From: Paraburkholderia saeva
Lineage (GTDB): Bacteria; Pseudomonadota; Gammaproteobacteria; Burkholderiales; Burkholderiaceae
Length of the DNA: 64,000 nt
Direction of reading: 5' to 3'
Assembly: GCF_907164555.1 (NCBI RefSeq)
Contig: NZ_CAJQZC010000001.1
Span: forward strand, 682,001 to 746,000
Shown here: one piece after another, positions 45,703 through 55,930 of the stretch
Numbering within the stretch: the first letter of the stretch is position 1
How the letters are laid out: every line of letters starts with the position of its first letter
Notes under the pieces: generated by a model
What the model was told of the DNA's origin: nothing
Database searches by the model: none
Seen by the model: only the letters and a program-made list of their open reading frames with translations
Made by a program: the position numbers and the translations under genes

Positions 45703-48700
45703 TCAGCCGGTATTGCGCAAGCCCGCCGCGATACCGTTGATCGTCAGATGGATACCGCGTCGCAGCCGCGCGTTGCGGTCACCCGCGCGGTGGCGCTTCA
45801 GCAACTCCACCTGCAGGTGGTTCAGCGGATCGAGGTACGGGAAGCGGTTCTTGATCGAACGTGCGAGCAGCGGGTTATCGGCGAGCCGTTCGGTCTTGCC
45901 GGTAATCTCCGACAGCACCTTCGACGTCCGTTCCCACTCCCCGACGATGCGCTCGAACACATGCTTGCGCAGTTTCTTGTCGGTCACAAGCTGGGCGTAG
46001 CGCGACGCGACCGCGAGGTCGGTCTTTGCCAGCACCATGTCCATGTTCGACAGCAGGTTCGAGAAGAACGGCCACGTCTTGTGCATCTTCTTCAGCAGCG
46101 ACAGACGGCGTGCACGTTCGGCATCGGTCGGCGCGCTGTCCAGATGCGCGGCCACCGCGCTGCCGAAGCCATACCAGCCGGTCAGGAGCAGTCGGCACTG
46201 ACCCCACGAAAAGCCCCACGGAATCGCGCGCAGATCTTCAATTTTGCGCTGCTTCGGATCCTGCAGCTTGCGCGAAGCCGGGCGGCTGCCGATGTTCAGC
46301 TCGGCGATCTCCGAAATCGGCGTCGACTCGAAGAAATACTCCTTGAAGCCCGGCGTTTCGTAGACAAGCGCGCGATACGACGCCATCGCCGTATCGGACA
46401 GCTGCTGCATCGTTTCTTCGAACGCGGGCAACTGGTCGGGCGCATTGCCGTGCGGCAGCAGCGACGCTTCGAGCGTCGCGGCGACGACCGTTTCCAGATT
46501 GCGCCGGCCGATGTCCGGGTTGCCGAACTTGCTCGCGATCACTTCACCCTGTTCGGTGAGACGGATCTGGCCGTCGACCGTGCCCGGCGGCTGCGACAGG
46601 ATGGCCTGATACGTCGGGCCGCCCCCGCGTCCAACTGTACCGCCGCGGCCATGGAAGAGCCGCAGCGTCACGCCGCGTTCGTTGAAGAGCGACACGAGCG
46701 CGAGTTCCGCGCGATACAGCTCCCAGTTCGACGTGAGGAAGCCGCCGTCCTTGTTGCTGTCCGAATAGCCGAGCATGACTTCCTGCTCGCCGCCCTGATG
46801 CTCGATCAGCGAATCGACGCCCGGCAGCGCGATCAGGTCGCGCATGATGTGCGGCGCGTTACGCAGATCGGGAATCGTCTCGAAGAGCGGAATCACCATG
46901 ATGCCGCCGTGCGCCGGCTGTTCGGTGTTGCCGAGCAGGCCTTTCAGCAGGCCGGTTTCTTTCTGCAGCAGCATGACCTCGACCAGATCGCTCACGGTTT
47001 CCGTGTGCGAAATGATGTAGTTGCGCACCGCACGCGCACCAAACTTCTCGCGTGTCACGCGGGCCATTTCGAGCACGCCGAGTTCGCTTTTCGCGAGATC
47101 GGAATACTCGACGTACGGCAGGCGCAGCGGACGCGGCTGACCGAGTTCCTTCAGCAGCACCGTCAGCTTGTCGGCTTCGGACAACGCGGCGTAGTCGTCC
47201 TCGACGCCCGCGCGCTTCAGCAGTTCGGCGATGACGGCTTCGTGCACATCCGAGCTTTGACGCAGGTCGATGCTGGCGAGGTGGAAGCCGAAGACTTCGG
47301 CGGCCCGCGCGAGCGGCGACAGACGCGGCGCGGCAAGCGACGCGCCGTGATGCTCCGCGAGCGAATCGATCAGCACGTGCAGGTCGGTGGCGAACTCGGC
47401 GGCGTCGGCGTAAGGCTCGGCGCTGCCGTGATTGCGCGCGGCGACGACGCCCGCGCCCAGACGCGCACGCGCGCTTTCCGCGAGGCGCGCATACACGCCG
47501 ATCAGCGCGCGGCGATACGGCTCGTCGGTGCGATGCGGCGACGCGTCGGGCGAAGCGGCGGTCAGCGCCTGCAGCGCTTCGCTCGAACCGGCCAGCAGGT
47601 TCGACACGGACAGTTCCGCGCCGAGCCTGTGCACCTGATCGAGGTAGTGTTCGAAGATCACCGCGGCCTGACGCGTGATCGCGTGTTCGAGCGTCGCGGC
47701 GCTCACGTTCGGATTGCCGTCGCGGTCGCCGCCGATCCAGCTGCCCATCTGGAAGAACGGCGGCAGGCGCGCGGGCAGGCCGTGTTCGGCCAGCGCGGCT
47801 TCGATGTCGGCGTAGAGCGCCGGGATTTCCTCGAGGAACGTCGCGCGGTAATACGACAGCGCGTTCTCGATTTCGTCGGCGACGGTCAGACGTGCGTCGC
47901 GCAGCATCCGCGTCTGCCAGAGCGACGTGACGCGTGCGCGCAGCATCGTTTCGTTGTGTGCGCGCTCACGCTCGGTCAGCTGCTGGTCGCGCTCGGCGAG
48001 CAGGCGCGCGACGTCGTGCTCCGCGTCGAGAATGCTCTTGCGCTGCACCTCGGTCGGGTGCGCGGTCAGCACGGGGACGATCAGCGCGTCGTTGAAGAAC
48101 TGCTGCAAGACAGGCGTCGGCGCCGCTTCGGCTTCCATCAGACGCTCGAGCGCGTAGGCCATCGTGCCCGGACGCGGCGCCGCGTTCGCGAGCGCATGAA
48201 TGCGGTGGCGGCGATTGCGGTGACGGTCTTCGGCGATATTCGCGAGGTGCGAGAAGTAGCTGAACGCGCGCACGACGCTCACGGTCTGCTCCGGACTCAG
48301 CGAGCGCAGCTTCTTTTCGAGCGCCTGCGCGGCGACGTTGTCGTCTTCGCGGCGAAAGCGCACAGCCGTCTGGCGGATCGTTTCGACGACCTCGTAGACC
48401 GCGTCGCCTTCCTGCTCACGCACGACGTCGCCAAGCAGACGGCCCAGATAGCGGATGTCCTGGAAGAGCGGCTGATCCTTGTCTTCACGTGTGCGTCCGC
48501 CGGACTTCGCCGGTGCGGACGCTGTCGCGACAGCCTCGGGCGAGATGTCGAGCGGTGATTGTGCGCGGCTCTTTGCTGCACCGTTGGCGACTCCGTTCGC
48601 CGCTTTCGCGACGGACTTCGGTATGAGCGTTGTCTGGGCGCCATCGAGCGCCGGGCGCGCAGCGCCGGCCTTCGGCGTTTTCGGCGCTTTGGCTGGTTTG

Positions 48701-48873
48701 GCGGGCGCGACGGGTTTGGCGGCTTTGCTGGTCTTCACGCCTTTGGCGGCGGGCTGAGCGGCTTTCGTTGTTCGCGTCGCTTTGACGGGAGCAGCAGCGG
48801 CGCTCGCGGCTTTGGAGGCGGTGGGCGATGCAGTATTGCGGCGGGCAGGGCGCGCCGATCCGGAAGACGTCAC
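45703..48873 (-). CDS. ppc: Phosphoenolpyruvate carboxylase with long Ala/Lys/Pro-rich N-terminal tail
   Basis: Ppc carboxylates PEP to oxaloacetate, refilling the TCA cycle. The core has the catalytic histidine motif [34 protein letters not shown] and [14 protein letters not shown], and ends with the conserved QxTxNGIAxGLRNTG tail, the last residues that bind the inhibitor. The gene encodes 1056 residues, about 170 more than E. coli Ppc (883). The first 130 or so are Ala, Lys, Pro, Thr and Ser-rich, with no acidic residue before Asp77, resembling histone-H1-like tails; the recognisable enzyme begins near [13 protein letters not shown]. There is no internal Met in the tail, so a much shorter start would need a GTG or TTG. 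Confidence 0.94.
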   Translation of the reverse strand: MTSSGSARPARRNTASPTASKAASAAAAPVKATRTTKAAQPAAKGVKTSKAAKPVAPAKPAKAPKTPKAGAARPALDGAQTTLIPKSVAKAANGVANGAAKSRAQSPLDISPEAVATASAPAKSGGRTREDKDQPLFQDIRYLGRLLGDVVREQEGDAVYEVVETIRQTAVRFRREDDNVAAQALEKKLRSLSPEQTVSVVRAFSYFSHLANIAEDRHRNRRHRIHALANAAPRPGTMAYALERLMEAEAAPTPVLQQFFNDALIVPVLTAHPTEVQRKSILDAEHDVARLLAERDQQLTERERAHNETMLRARVTSLWQTRMLRDARLTVADEIENALSYYRATFLEEIPALYADIEAALAEHGLPARLPPFFQMGSWIGGDRDGNPNVSAATLEHAITRQAAVIFEHYLDQVHRLGAELSVSNLLAGSSEALQALTAASPDASPHRTDEPYRRALIGVYARLAESARARLGAGVVAARNHGSAEPYADAAEFATDLHVLIDSLAEHHGASLAAPRLSPLARAAEVFGFHLASIDLRQSSDVHEAVIAELLKRAGVEDDYAALSEADKLTVLLKELGQPRPLRLPYVEYSDLAKSELGVLEMARVTREKFGARAVRNYIISHTETVSDLVEVMLLQKETGLLKGLLGNTEQPAHGGIMVIPLFETIPDLRNAPHIMRDLIALPGVDSLIEHQGGEQEVMLGYSDSNKDGGFLTSNWELYRAELALVSLFNERGVTLRLFHGRGGTVGRGGGPTYQAILSQPPGTVDGQIRLTEQGEVIASKFGNPDIGRRNLETVVAATLEASLLPHGNAPDQLPAFEETMQQLSDTAMASYRALVYETPGFKEYFFESTPISEIAELNIGSRPASRKLQDPKQRKIEDLRAIPWGFSWGQCRLLLTGWYGFGSAVAAHLDSAPTDAERARRLSLLKKMHKTWPFFSNLLSNMDMVLAKTDLAVASRYAQLVTDKKLRKHVFERIVGEWERTSKVLSEITGKTERLADNPLLARSIKNRFPYLDPLNHLQVELLKRHRAGDRNARLRRGIHLTINGIAAGLRNTG

Positions 48874-49263
48874 GATGGGTTTCCTCGGGGAAGCCAGGGT
48901 CTGTTGATGTGAACAGCGGTTTCAAAAACACATGCGCACGAACTGCGCAGGCGCCGCCACGCACCGGTTCAACACGGGCGAGCAGCGACGCGGCACTGCA
49001 GGAACGGCATGCACGCGAAAAGAGGCATACGGGGAGGGGGAACCGCCGGTTGCCGCACGATGCGCCGCAATGCATCATCCCGCATGCTGCCGCACGGCGC
49101 GCGAACGACCGTACGGGAAGTGGGGAAGATACGGCGGCAGCACCCGGAAAGGGCGTGTCTCCTCTGTCGATGCCGCGCCAGTCGGCCATCCGGCCGATAA
49201 AGATGCACTGGCGTGCGTGCTAACATTGATTGTTATTGAACCCCGTCCTCCACTGACCTTGCA
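48874..49263. other. Divergent intergenic region between ppc and the hem operon
   Basis: No gene or RNA is recognised in these 390 bases. It must carry promoters for ppc and hemC; the most AT-rich part is ACATTGATTGTTATTG at about 49223-49238, just before hemC, but I could not assign clear boxes. Confidence 0.5.
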
Positions 49264-50244
49264 ATGAATTCCGAGACCCATTCAGCGCTACCCCGCACGC
49301 TGGTGATCGCTTCGCGAGAAAGCCGCCTTGCCATGTGGCAGGCTGAACACGTGCGGTGTGCGCTGCACAAATTATATCCATCTTGTGACGTAAAAATCCT
49401 CGGAATGACAACACGTGGCGATCAGATTCTCGATCGCACGCTTTCGAAGGTCGGTGGCAAGGGTCTTTTCGTCAAGGAACTGGAAAGCGCGCTGGCCGAC
49501 GGCCGCGCCGATCTGGCGGTGCATTCGCTCAAGGACGTGCCGATGGAACTGCCGGCGGGCTTTGCGCTGTCCACCATCATGGAGCGCGAGGACCCGCGCG
49601 ATGCGTTCGTATCGAACACGTATGAGTCGCTGGCGGCGCTGCCTGCGGGCAGCGTGGTCGGCACATCGAGCCTGCGCCGCGAAGCGATGCTGCGTGTGCG
49701 TTATCCGCAACTCGTCGTGCAGCCGCTACGCGGCAACCTCGATACGCGGCTCTCGAAGCTGGATCGCGGCGACTACGCGGCGATCATTCTCGCTGCGGCG
49801 GGGCTGAAGCGGCTCGGTCTTGCAGAGCGAATCCGTGCGCTGCTCGATCCGGACGACAGCCTGCCCGCAGCCGGGCAGGGCGCGCTTGGCATCGAGATCC
49901 GTGAAGATCGCGCCGAGCTCGCTGCATGGCTCGCGCCGCTCCATCACGAACATACCGCTGCGGCGGTCGAAGCCGAACGCATGGTGTCGCGCATGCTGGG
50001 CGGCAGCTGCGAAGTGCCGCTTGCCGCGTTTGCGACGTGGCACGACGGCGCGCTGCATCTGCGTGGCATGGTTGCCACACCCGACGGCCAGCGTGTGCTG
50101 ACCGCGCAGGCGTCGTCGCCCGCGCCCACGGCGGGTGCCGCGATCGAACTGGGTCGCGAAGTGGCGGCGTCGCTCGAGGCTCAGGGCGCGCTCGATATTG
50201 TCCGGTCGCTGAGCACCGCGAGCGGCAACGTGACCGGCGCGTGA
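49264..50244 (+). CDS. hemC: Porphobilinogen deaminase (hydroxymethylbilane synthase)
   Basis: HemC joins four porphobilinogens into hydroxymethylbilane. The 326-residue protein has [40 protein letters not shown] and the dipyrromethane cofactor cysteine in [13 protein letters not shown], all standard. It overlaps the start of hemDX by one base (TGATG), so the operon hemC-hemDX-hemY is tightly coupled. Confidence 0.97.
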   Translation: MNSETHSALPRTLVIASRESRLAMWQAEHVRCALHKLYPSCDVKILGMTTRGDQILDRTLSKVGGKGLFVKELESALADGRADLAVHSLKDVPMELPAGFALSTIMEREDPRDAFVSNTYESLAALPAGSVVGTSSLRREAMLRVRYPQLVVQPLRGNLDTRLSKLDRGDYAAIILAAAGLKRLGLAERIRALLDPDDSLPAAGQGALGIEIREDRAELAAWLAPLHHEHTAAAVEAERMVSRMLGGSCEVPLAAFATWHDGALHLRGMVATPDGQRVLTAQASSPAPTAGAAIELGREVAASLEAQGALDIVRSLSTASGNVTGA

Positions 50245-52271
50245 TGTCGACCGGCGCGCACATCGATTCGCCAGCAGCCACCGGCACGGCAGTGCCGCCC
50301 GGGTTCACCGTCGTCATTACGCGGCCTGCCGGGCAGTCGGCGGCCTTGATGGCGCAACTGTCCGTTGCGGGCGTCGAGGCGCTCGAATTCCCGTTGATCG
50401 ACATCGGCGAAGTCGCGGATGCCGCGCCGCTGCGTGCCGCGCTGGCATCGCTCGAACACTATGCGCTGGTGGTCTTCGTGTCGCCGAACGCCGTCGATCG
50501 CGCGTTCGCGCATCACGACGCAATCTGGCCGCATGCGCTGCCGGTGGGTGTCGTCGGGCCGGGCAGTGTCGCGGCGCTCGCGCGTCATGGTGTCGAAGCG
50601 CCCGCGTACCGGGTGATCAGCCCGAGCGTCGCCGCTGACGACGACAGCGGTCGTTTCGATTCCGAGGCGCTCTTCACGGCGCTCGAGGCAACGCTCGGCG
50701 CGGGGGGCTTCGAGGGCCGGCGCGTGCTGATCGTGCGCGGCGACGGCGGGCGCGAGTGGCTGGCCGACCGCCTGCGTGAGGCGGGCGCCCAGGTCGAGAC
50801 CGTGGCGGCTTACCGGCGCATCATGCCGGAGCCGTCGATCAGCGGGTGGTCGCGGGTGCATGCGCTGCTGTCGGGCGTGCCGCACGCGTGGCTCCTCACG
50901 AGTTCCGAGGGCGTGCGCAATCTCGACGAGCTGGCCCGCGAGCATCTGACCGCCGATGAGATCGTGCAGTTGAAGCGCGCGATGCTCGTCACACCCCATC
51001 CACGCATTGCGCAGACCGCGCGGGGAGTGGGTTTTGATAGGATTACGGTGTCTGGCGCGGGCGACGAGCGTATTGCCCGCGCGTTGCTCGCCTCTGCAGC
51101 TTCCGTTGCTTCCGTTGTTAAACCGGTACCGTCCAACCCGGCTCACTCACGCATGACAGATTCGAACGACACCAGAACCGCCTCCATCCCGCCGGCTGCC
51201 ACGCCTCCGTTGCCGCCGAACCCGCCTTTCACGCCTTACGAAGCGCAGCAGAAGCCGCGCAACGCGAGCGGACCCCTGCTGTGGTTTGTGATCGTCGTGC
51301 TGATCTGCGCGGCGGGCGTCGGCGCGTTCGCGCTGAACCGCAAGGTCGACCGGATGGAGCAGCAGCTGGTGCAGCGTCAGCAGGCGAACGACGCGCTGAC
51401 CGCCGCGCTCAACGTCAAGACCGAACAGGCGCTCGCAACGGTTCACCAGTCCGATTCGCAGGTCTCGCAACTCGAAGGCAAGCTCGCCGACGCGCAGGCC
51501 GGCCAGCAGGCGCTGCAGCAGCAATATTCGGATCTCGCGCGCAATCGCGACGACTGGACGCTCGCGGAAGTCGGCCAGATGCTGTCGGCGGCGAGCCAGC
51601 AACTGCAGCTCACCGGCAACACCCAGCTTGCGCTCTTCGCGCTGCAAAGTGCCGACACGCGCCTCGCCGCGTCGGACAGCCCGCAGGTCATCACGGTGCG
51701 CAAGGCGATCGCGCAGGACATCGACAAGCTGAAGTCGGCGCCGTCTACCGACCTCACGGGCCTTGCAATCAAGCTCGACAACGCAATCGATCAGGTCGAC
51801 GCGCTGCCGCTTTCCGGCGAAGCCCCGATCGGCCATGCCGCCGCACATGCGGCAACGCCGCCTGATTCGGCGAAGGTGTCGGCGGCGACCGGCGAGCCGC
51901 GCTGGAAGGTGTTGTGGCGTGAGTTCACCATGGGCATTGGCCAGCAGCTTGCCAGCCTTGTCCAGGTGCGCCGCATCGACAACGCCGACGCGATGCTCAT
52001 CGCGCCCGACGAAGGCTATTTCGTGCGCGAGAACCTCAAGCTGCGCCTGCTGTCGGCACGGCTCGCGCTCCTGTCGCGCAACCAGACGACGCTCAAGTCC
52101 GACCTGCATGCCGCCGATGCCGCACTGGGCCGCTACTTCGACAGTTCGTCGAAGCGCGTACAGACGGTGCGCGAGCTGGTCAAGGACGTGGATACCGGTT
52201 CGGCTGCCGTTGAGCTGCCGAACCTGAACACGAGCCTTCAGGCTGTCCATCAATACCGGAGCCGGGGTTAA
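50244..52271 (+). CDS. hemDX: Fused uroporphyrinogen-III synthase / HemX membrane protein
   Basis: One uninterrupted frame encodes 675 residues. Residues about 20-270 are HemD-like (FTVVITRPAGQSAALMAQL, VFVSPNAVDRAF, VLIVRGDGGREWLADRL, AWLLTSSEGVRNL), which cyclises hydroxymethylbilane to uroporphyrinogen III. After a Ser/Pro/Ala linker come one membrane helix (LLWFVIVVLICAAGVGAFAL, about 350-369), a coiled coil and the HemX domain, whose role is unclear; a C-methyltransferase annotation is often copied but no such motif is visible. As I recall, this fusion is normal in Burkholderia. An in-frame ATG at 51153 could start a separate HemX but lacks a ribosome site. Confidence 0.92.
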   Translation: MSTGAHIDSPAATGTAVPPGFTVVITRPAGQSAALMAQLSVAGVEALEFPLIDIGEVADAAPLRAALASLEHYALVVFVSPNAVDRAFAHHDAIWPHALPVGVVGPGSVAALARHGVEAPAYRVISPSVAADDDSGRFDSEALFTALEATLGAGGFEGRRVLIVRGDGGREWLADRLREAGAQVETVAAYRRIMPEPSISGWSRVHALLSGVPHAWLLTSSEGVRNLDELAREHLTADEIVQLKRAMLVTPHPRIAQTARGVGFDRITVSGAGDERIARALLASAASVASVVKPVPSNPAHSRMTDSNDTRTASIPPAATPPLPPNPPFTPYEAQQKPRNASGPLLWFVIVVLICAAGVGAFALNRKVDRMEQQLVQRQQANDALTAALNVKTEQALATVHQSDSQVSQLEGKLADAQAGQQALQQQYSDLARNRDDWTLAEVGQMLSAASQQLQLTGNTQLALFALQSADTRLAASDSPQVITVRKAIAQDIDKLKSAPSTDLTGLAIKLDNAIDQVDALPLSGEAPIGHAAAHAATPPDSAKVSAATGEPRWKVLWREFTMGIGQQLASLVQVRRIDNADAMLIAPDEGYFVRENLKLRLLSARLALLSRNQTTLKSDLHAADAALGRYFDSSSKRVQTVRELVKDVDTGSAAVELPNLNTSLQAVHQYRSRG

Positions 52272-52273
52272 TC

Positions 52274-53464
52274 ATGGCTATCCGCGGACTTCTCTGGCTG
52301 GCCTTCCTGTTCGCGATCGCGGTCGTGCTGGCGACGGCCGGCCGGTTCGATACCGGCCAGGTTCTGCTCGTCTACCCGCCGTATCGCATCGATATTTCGC
52401 TGAACCTGTTCGTCGTCGGCCTGCTCGTGACGTTCATCGTGCTCTACACGCTGATGCGCGCGATCCGCAACATCTGGCGCATGCCGCAACGTGTTGCCGC
52501 CTACCGTGCGCGTTCGCGCGTGGCGAAGGCGCAGGCAGCACTGCGCGACGCGATCGGCAACCTCTATGCAGGCCGTTTCTCGCGCGCTGAAAAAGCAGCC
52601 CGCGAGGCGCTGACGAATCCGGACAACAAGGGTGCGGCAGGCCTGATCGCGGCGAACGCGGCGCATCGCATGCACGAATATGCGCGTCGCGACGAGTGGC
52701 TCGCGCAGATCGACGAAGCCGACTGGCAGGACGCCCGCCTGATGGCAACCGCCGACATGCGCGCCGACGGTCGCGACGCCGACGGCGCGCTGGAAGCGTT
52801 GAAACAGATGCAGACGCAAGGCGGCCGGCGTATTCATGCGCAGCAGATCACGCTGCGCGCGCAGCAGCAGCTGAAGAACTGGAGCGAAGTGCTGAAGCTC
52901 GTCAAGACGCTGGAAAAGCGCGAGGCCATCCATCCGGCTGTCGCGGTGCGCCTGCGTCAACTGGCGGCGGAGAACCTGTTGCGCGACCGTCGCCATAACG
53001 CGGACGCACTGCTGGAACTGTGGCATTCGCTTACGCCGACGGAGCGCCATTCACCGCGTCTCGCCGATCTCGCCGCCGAGTTGCTGATCGGGCTGAACCG
53101 CCCGAACGAAGCGCGCAGGATCGTCGAAGAAGCGCTCGCGCAGAACTGGGACGCGCGCTTGCTGCGCCGTTATCCGGAAACCGCGGGCGGCGACGCGCTG
53201 CCGCTGATCCAGAAGGCGGAAGCGTGGAAGAACGATCGCCCCGACGACGCCGATCTGCTGTTTGCGCTCGGCCGTCTGTGCCTGCATCAGAAGCTGTGGG
53301 GCAAGGCACAGTCGTTCCTTGAACAGGCGCTGAAGCTCGCCGATAACGAACCGCTCAAGATCCGTTCGCATCGTGCACTCGCGCGGCTGCACGAACAGCT
53401 TGGCGATGCCGGCAAGGCGAGCGAACACTATCGGGAAAGCGCGCTGGCGATGAACGTGGTTTGA
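52274..53464 (+). CDS. hemY: HemY: membrane-anchored TPR protein of the haem operon
   Basis: The 396-residue protein has two N-terminal hydrophobic segments (about residues 4-22 and 41-60) and a long helical TPR-like body, with the HemY_N pattern FDTGQVLLVYPPYRIDISLNLFVV and later LFALGRLCLHQKLWGKAQSFLEQAL. It is the proteobacterial HemY of hemCDXY operons, not the Bacillus protoporphyrinogen oxidase of the same name. Its exact role in haem synthesis is unknown. It begins two bases after hemDX and ends with a strong terminator. Confidence 0.94.
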   Translation: MAIRGLLWLAFLFAIAVVLATAGRFDTGQVLLVYPPYRIDISLNLFVVGLLVTFIVLYTLMRAIRNIWRMPQRVAAYRARSRVAKAQAALRDAIGNLYAGRFSRAEKAAREALTNPDNKGAAGLIAANAAHRMHEYARRDEWLAQIDEADWQDARLMATADMRADGRDADGALEALKQMQTQGGRRIHAQQITLRAQQQLKNWSEVLKLVKTLEKREAIHPAVAVRLRQLAAENLLRDRRHNADALLELWHSLTPTERHSPRLADLAAELLIGLNRPNEARRIVEEALAQNWDARLLRRYPETAGGDALPLIQKAEAWKNDRPDDADLLFALGRLCLHQKLWGKAQSFLEQALKLADNEPLKIRSHRALARLHEQLGDAGKASEHYRESALAMNVV

Positions 53465-53501
53465 CGTCGCGCTTCGTCGAATCCGCGAGCCGCAGTCGAT
53501 A

Positions 53502-53538
53502 AAAAAGCCTCCGTGGGTAACGCCCACGGAGGCTTTTT
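53502..53538. terminator. Bidirectional rho-independent terminator (hemY / MFS gene)
   Basis: A 16-bp perfect stem (AAAAAGCCTCCGTGGG with its complement) and a five-base loop, with A and T tracts at the two ends, lies between convergent genes. Confidence 0.92.
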
Positions 53539-53570
53539 AACGTGCTTTCGCAGGTAGCGAATAACCAGCG

Positions 53571-54890
53571 CTACCTGTTCACCAGTCGCGCCGGCACGCT
53601 GATCGCGAGCAGCCCGCCGGCAATCATGCAGCCGGCCAGCATGTACATACCGGAATCGTTGGCGGCGGTGACCTGCTTGAGCCAGCCTACGGCGTACGGG
53701 CTCAGAAAGCCCGCAAGGTTGCCGAGGGAGTTGATCATCGCAATGCCGGCCGCCGCGCCTGTGCCGGCGAGAAACGCGGTCGGCAGGCTCCAGAAAAGCG
53801 GCAGCGTGGTCAGAATGCCCATCGTCGCGAGCGTGAGGCCAGTCATGGCGAGCAACGTGTTGTGCGCCCATACGACCGACAGCACCAGTCCCAGCGCGCC
53901 CGCAAACGCCGGTATCGCGACGTGCCAGCGACGCTCGCGCATGCGATCGGCGCTTCTCGCAACCAGCAGCATCGCGACAACGGCGGCGGCGAACGGAATC
54001 GCCGACAGGAGACCGATCGTCCAGGCGTCGGTGACGCCGGTTGCCTTGATGATCGTCGGCAGCCAGAAGCTCACGCCGTAGAGGCCCATCACGAACGAGA
54101 AGTAGATCAGGCTCATAAGCCACACGCGCGGGCTCGACAGCACCTTGCGGACCGGCATGTCGTGCTTGGCCGATTCCTCGGCGGCAATGTTGCGTTCGAG
54201 CAGTTCCTGTTCTTCGCGTGTCAGCCATTTAGCCTTGCTGATGCGGTCATCGAGTTTGAGGAACACCCAGACGCCGACGAGCACCGAAGGAATGCCTTCG
54301 AGCAGAAACAGCCACTGCCAGCCTTGCCAGCCGTTCACACCATTGAGGTTCTTCAGGATGTAGCCCGACACCGGGCCGCCGATCACGCCGGAAAGCGCGA
54401 TGGCCGTCATGAACCACGTCGTCATGCGACCGCGCCGGTGGGCCGGATACCAGTAAGTGAGATACAGGATGATGCCGGGGAAGAAGCCCGCTTCAGCAAG
54501 ACCGAGCAGGAAGCGCATCACGTAGAACATGGTTGGCGTGGTGACGAACATCGTCAGCATCGAAACGATGCCCCACGTCGCCATGATCCGCGCGATCCAG
54601 ACACGCGCGCCGACCTTGTGCAGGATGATGTTGCTCGGAATTTCGAAGATAAAGTAGCCGAGGAAGAAGATGCCGGCGCCAAAGCCGTACACCGCATCGC
54701 TCAGGTTGAGATCGGCCGTCATCTGCAGCTTCGCGAAACCCACATTGACGCGATCGAGGTAGGCCACGACGTAACACAGCATCACGAGCGGCGTGAGCCG
54801 CCAGGCCACCTTGCGGTACGTCGCCTCTTCGAAGGTGGAAGGCGGTGCGCCGGCGCCGGGCGCGTGCAGCGGATTCGCGGGACTGGCCAT
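53571..54890 (-). CDS. MFS transporter, anion:cation symporter family
   Basis: The 439-residue protein has twelve predicted membrane helices and the ACS-family features: RLTPLVMLCYVVAYLDRVNVGFAKLQM near the start, GYFIFEIPSNIILHKVGAR, and RFLLGLAEAGFFPGIILYLTYWYPAHRRGRM. This family takes up organic anions such as tartrate, phthalate, hexuronates or 4-hydroxyphenylacetate by proton symport. The neighbouring dehydrogenases on the same strand suggest that the substrate is a hydroxylated acid or aldehyde precursor, but its identity cannot be read. Confidence 0.92.
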   Translation of the reverse strand: MASPANPLHAPGAGAPPSTFEEATYRKVAWRLTPLVMLCYVVAYLDRVNVGFAKLQMTADLNLSDAVYGFGAGIFFLGYFIFEIPSNIILHKVGARVWIARIMATWGIVSMLTMFVTTPTMFYVMRFLLGLAEAGFFPGIILYLTYWYPAHRRGRMTTWFMTAIALSGVIGGPVSGYILKNLNGVNGWQGWQWLFLLEGIPSVLVGVWVFLKLDDRISKAKWLTREEQELLERNIAAEESAKHDMPVRKVLSSPRVWLMSLIYFSFVMGLYGVSFWLPTIIKATGVTDAWTIGLLSAIPFAAAVVAMLLVARSADRMRERRWHVAIPAFAGALGLVLSVVWAHNTLLAMTGLTLATMGILTTLPLFWSLPTAFLAGTGAAAGIAMINSLGNLAGFLSPYAVGWLKQVTAANDSGMYMLAGCMIAGGLLAISVPARLVNR

Positions 54891-55134
54891 AGGGGTGTCT
54901 CCTCGTTCGTTGTACGTAGAAAGAAGTGCCGCGTTTCGCGCATTCTATACGGGGTTCGAGCGAAATCCGGACCGCCAGGGGCGGGGAAAACACCGAGATC
55001 CCGCGGCGCGAACCCTGCGGGGTTACGGGTTCTGCGCGCCTTGCCGCGTGTAGCCGCGAGGCAATCCGGATCGCCTCGTGGCTATCTCGCGGTTACCTCA
55101 TATCCCTGATCGCTGCAATGCGTCCCGCTACGCG

Positions 55135-55893
55135 CTAGACGCAGCGCCCGCCGTCTACTTCGAGACACACGCCGGTGATGAATTCCGCTTCGTCCGAAGC
55201 GAGGTACAGGCATGCGTTAGCAATGTCCTGAGGCGTCGAAAACCGGCCGAGCGGGATACCCGCGAGGAAGCGTTTGCGGTTCTCTGGCGTATCTTCGACG
55301 CCCATGAACTCGGAGAGCAGGGCGGTTTCGCCGATCACCGGATTCACGCAGTTCACGCGGATGCGGTCGGGACCGAGTTCGGCCGCGAGCGCCTTGCTCG
55401 CGATAATCACGGCACCCTTGCTGCCGTTGTACCAGACGAGTCCGGGCCGTGGCCGCACACCAGCCGTCGACGCGATGTTGACGAACACGCCGCCACCCTG
55501 CTCGCGGAAGTAAGGCACGAACTGCTGCACGCTCCAGTAGATGCTTTTCACGTTGACCGCGTAGACGCGATCGAACTCGGCCTCGGTGACGTCGAGCACC
55601 GGTTTGTTGCGATGGGTGGTGCCTGCATTGTTGACCACGATCTGCACGCTGCCGAAGTCTTCGAGCGCGGCCTCGCGTAACGTGGTCCAGTCTTCGCTGC
55701 GCGTGACGTCGCCCGCGACCGCGATCGCCTTGCCGCCCGCGAGCGCAATTTCGCTCGCGACGCGTTCGGCGGCCGGGCCGTTCAGATCGTTGACGACGAC
55801 GTTCGCACCTTCACGCGCATACGTTTTCGCGATGCCTTCACCGAAACCCGAGCCTCCACCTGTGACGATGGCCGTCTTGCCTGTCAACCGCAT
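55135..55893 (-). CDS. Short-chain dehydrogenase/reductase
   Basis: The 252-residue classical SDR has the nucleotide motif TGGGSGFG (residues 11-18), NNAG (88-91), Ser142, and the catalytic pair Tyr155 and Lys159 in YNGSK, with VNDLNG at the end of strand 2, where an acidic residue favours NAD(H). It ends with the usual GVCLEVDGGRCV. The substrate is unknown. It lies 37 bases downstream of the aldehyde dehydrogenase gene and is likely co-transcribed with it. Confidence 0.93.
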   Translation of the reverse strand: MRLTGKTAIVTGGGSGFGEGIAKTYAREGANVVVNDLNGPAAERVASEIALAGGKAIAVAGDVTRSEDWTTLREAALEDFGSVQIVVNNAGTTHRNKPVLDVTEAEFDRVYAVNVKSIYWSVQQFVPYFREQGGGVFVNIASTAGVRPRPGLVWYNGSKGAVIIASKALAAELGPDRIRVNCVNPVIGETALLSEFMGVEDTPENRKRFLAGIPLGRFSTPQDIANACLYLASDEAEFITGVCLEVDGGRCV

Positions 55894-55930
55894 GATGTCT
55901 CCTTGTTTTTCGTGAACGTCAAACCGGCAA

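Noticed and set aside
45697..48558. An open frame of 953 codons antisense to ppc
   Set aside because: It lies wholly opposite an unmistakable enzyme; its Arg/Gln/His-rich translation has no motif and is the usual artefact of GC-rich coding DNA.
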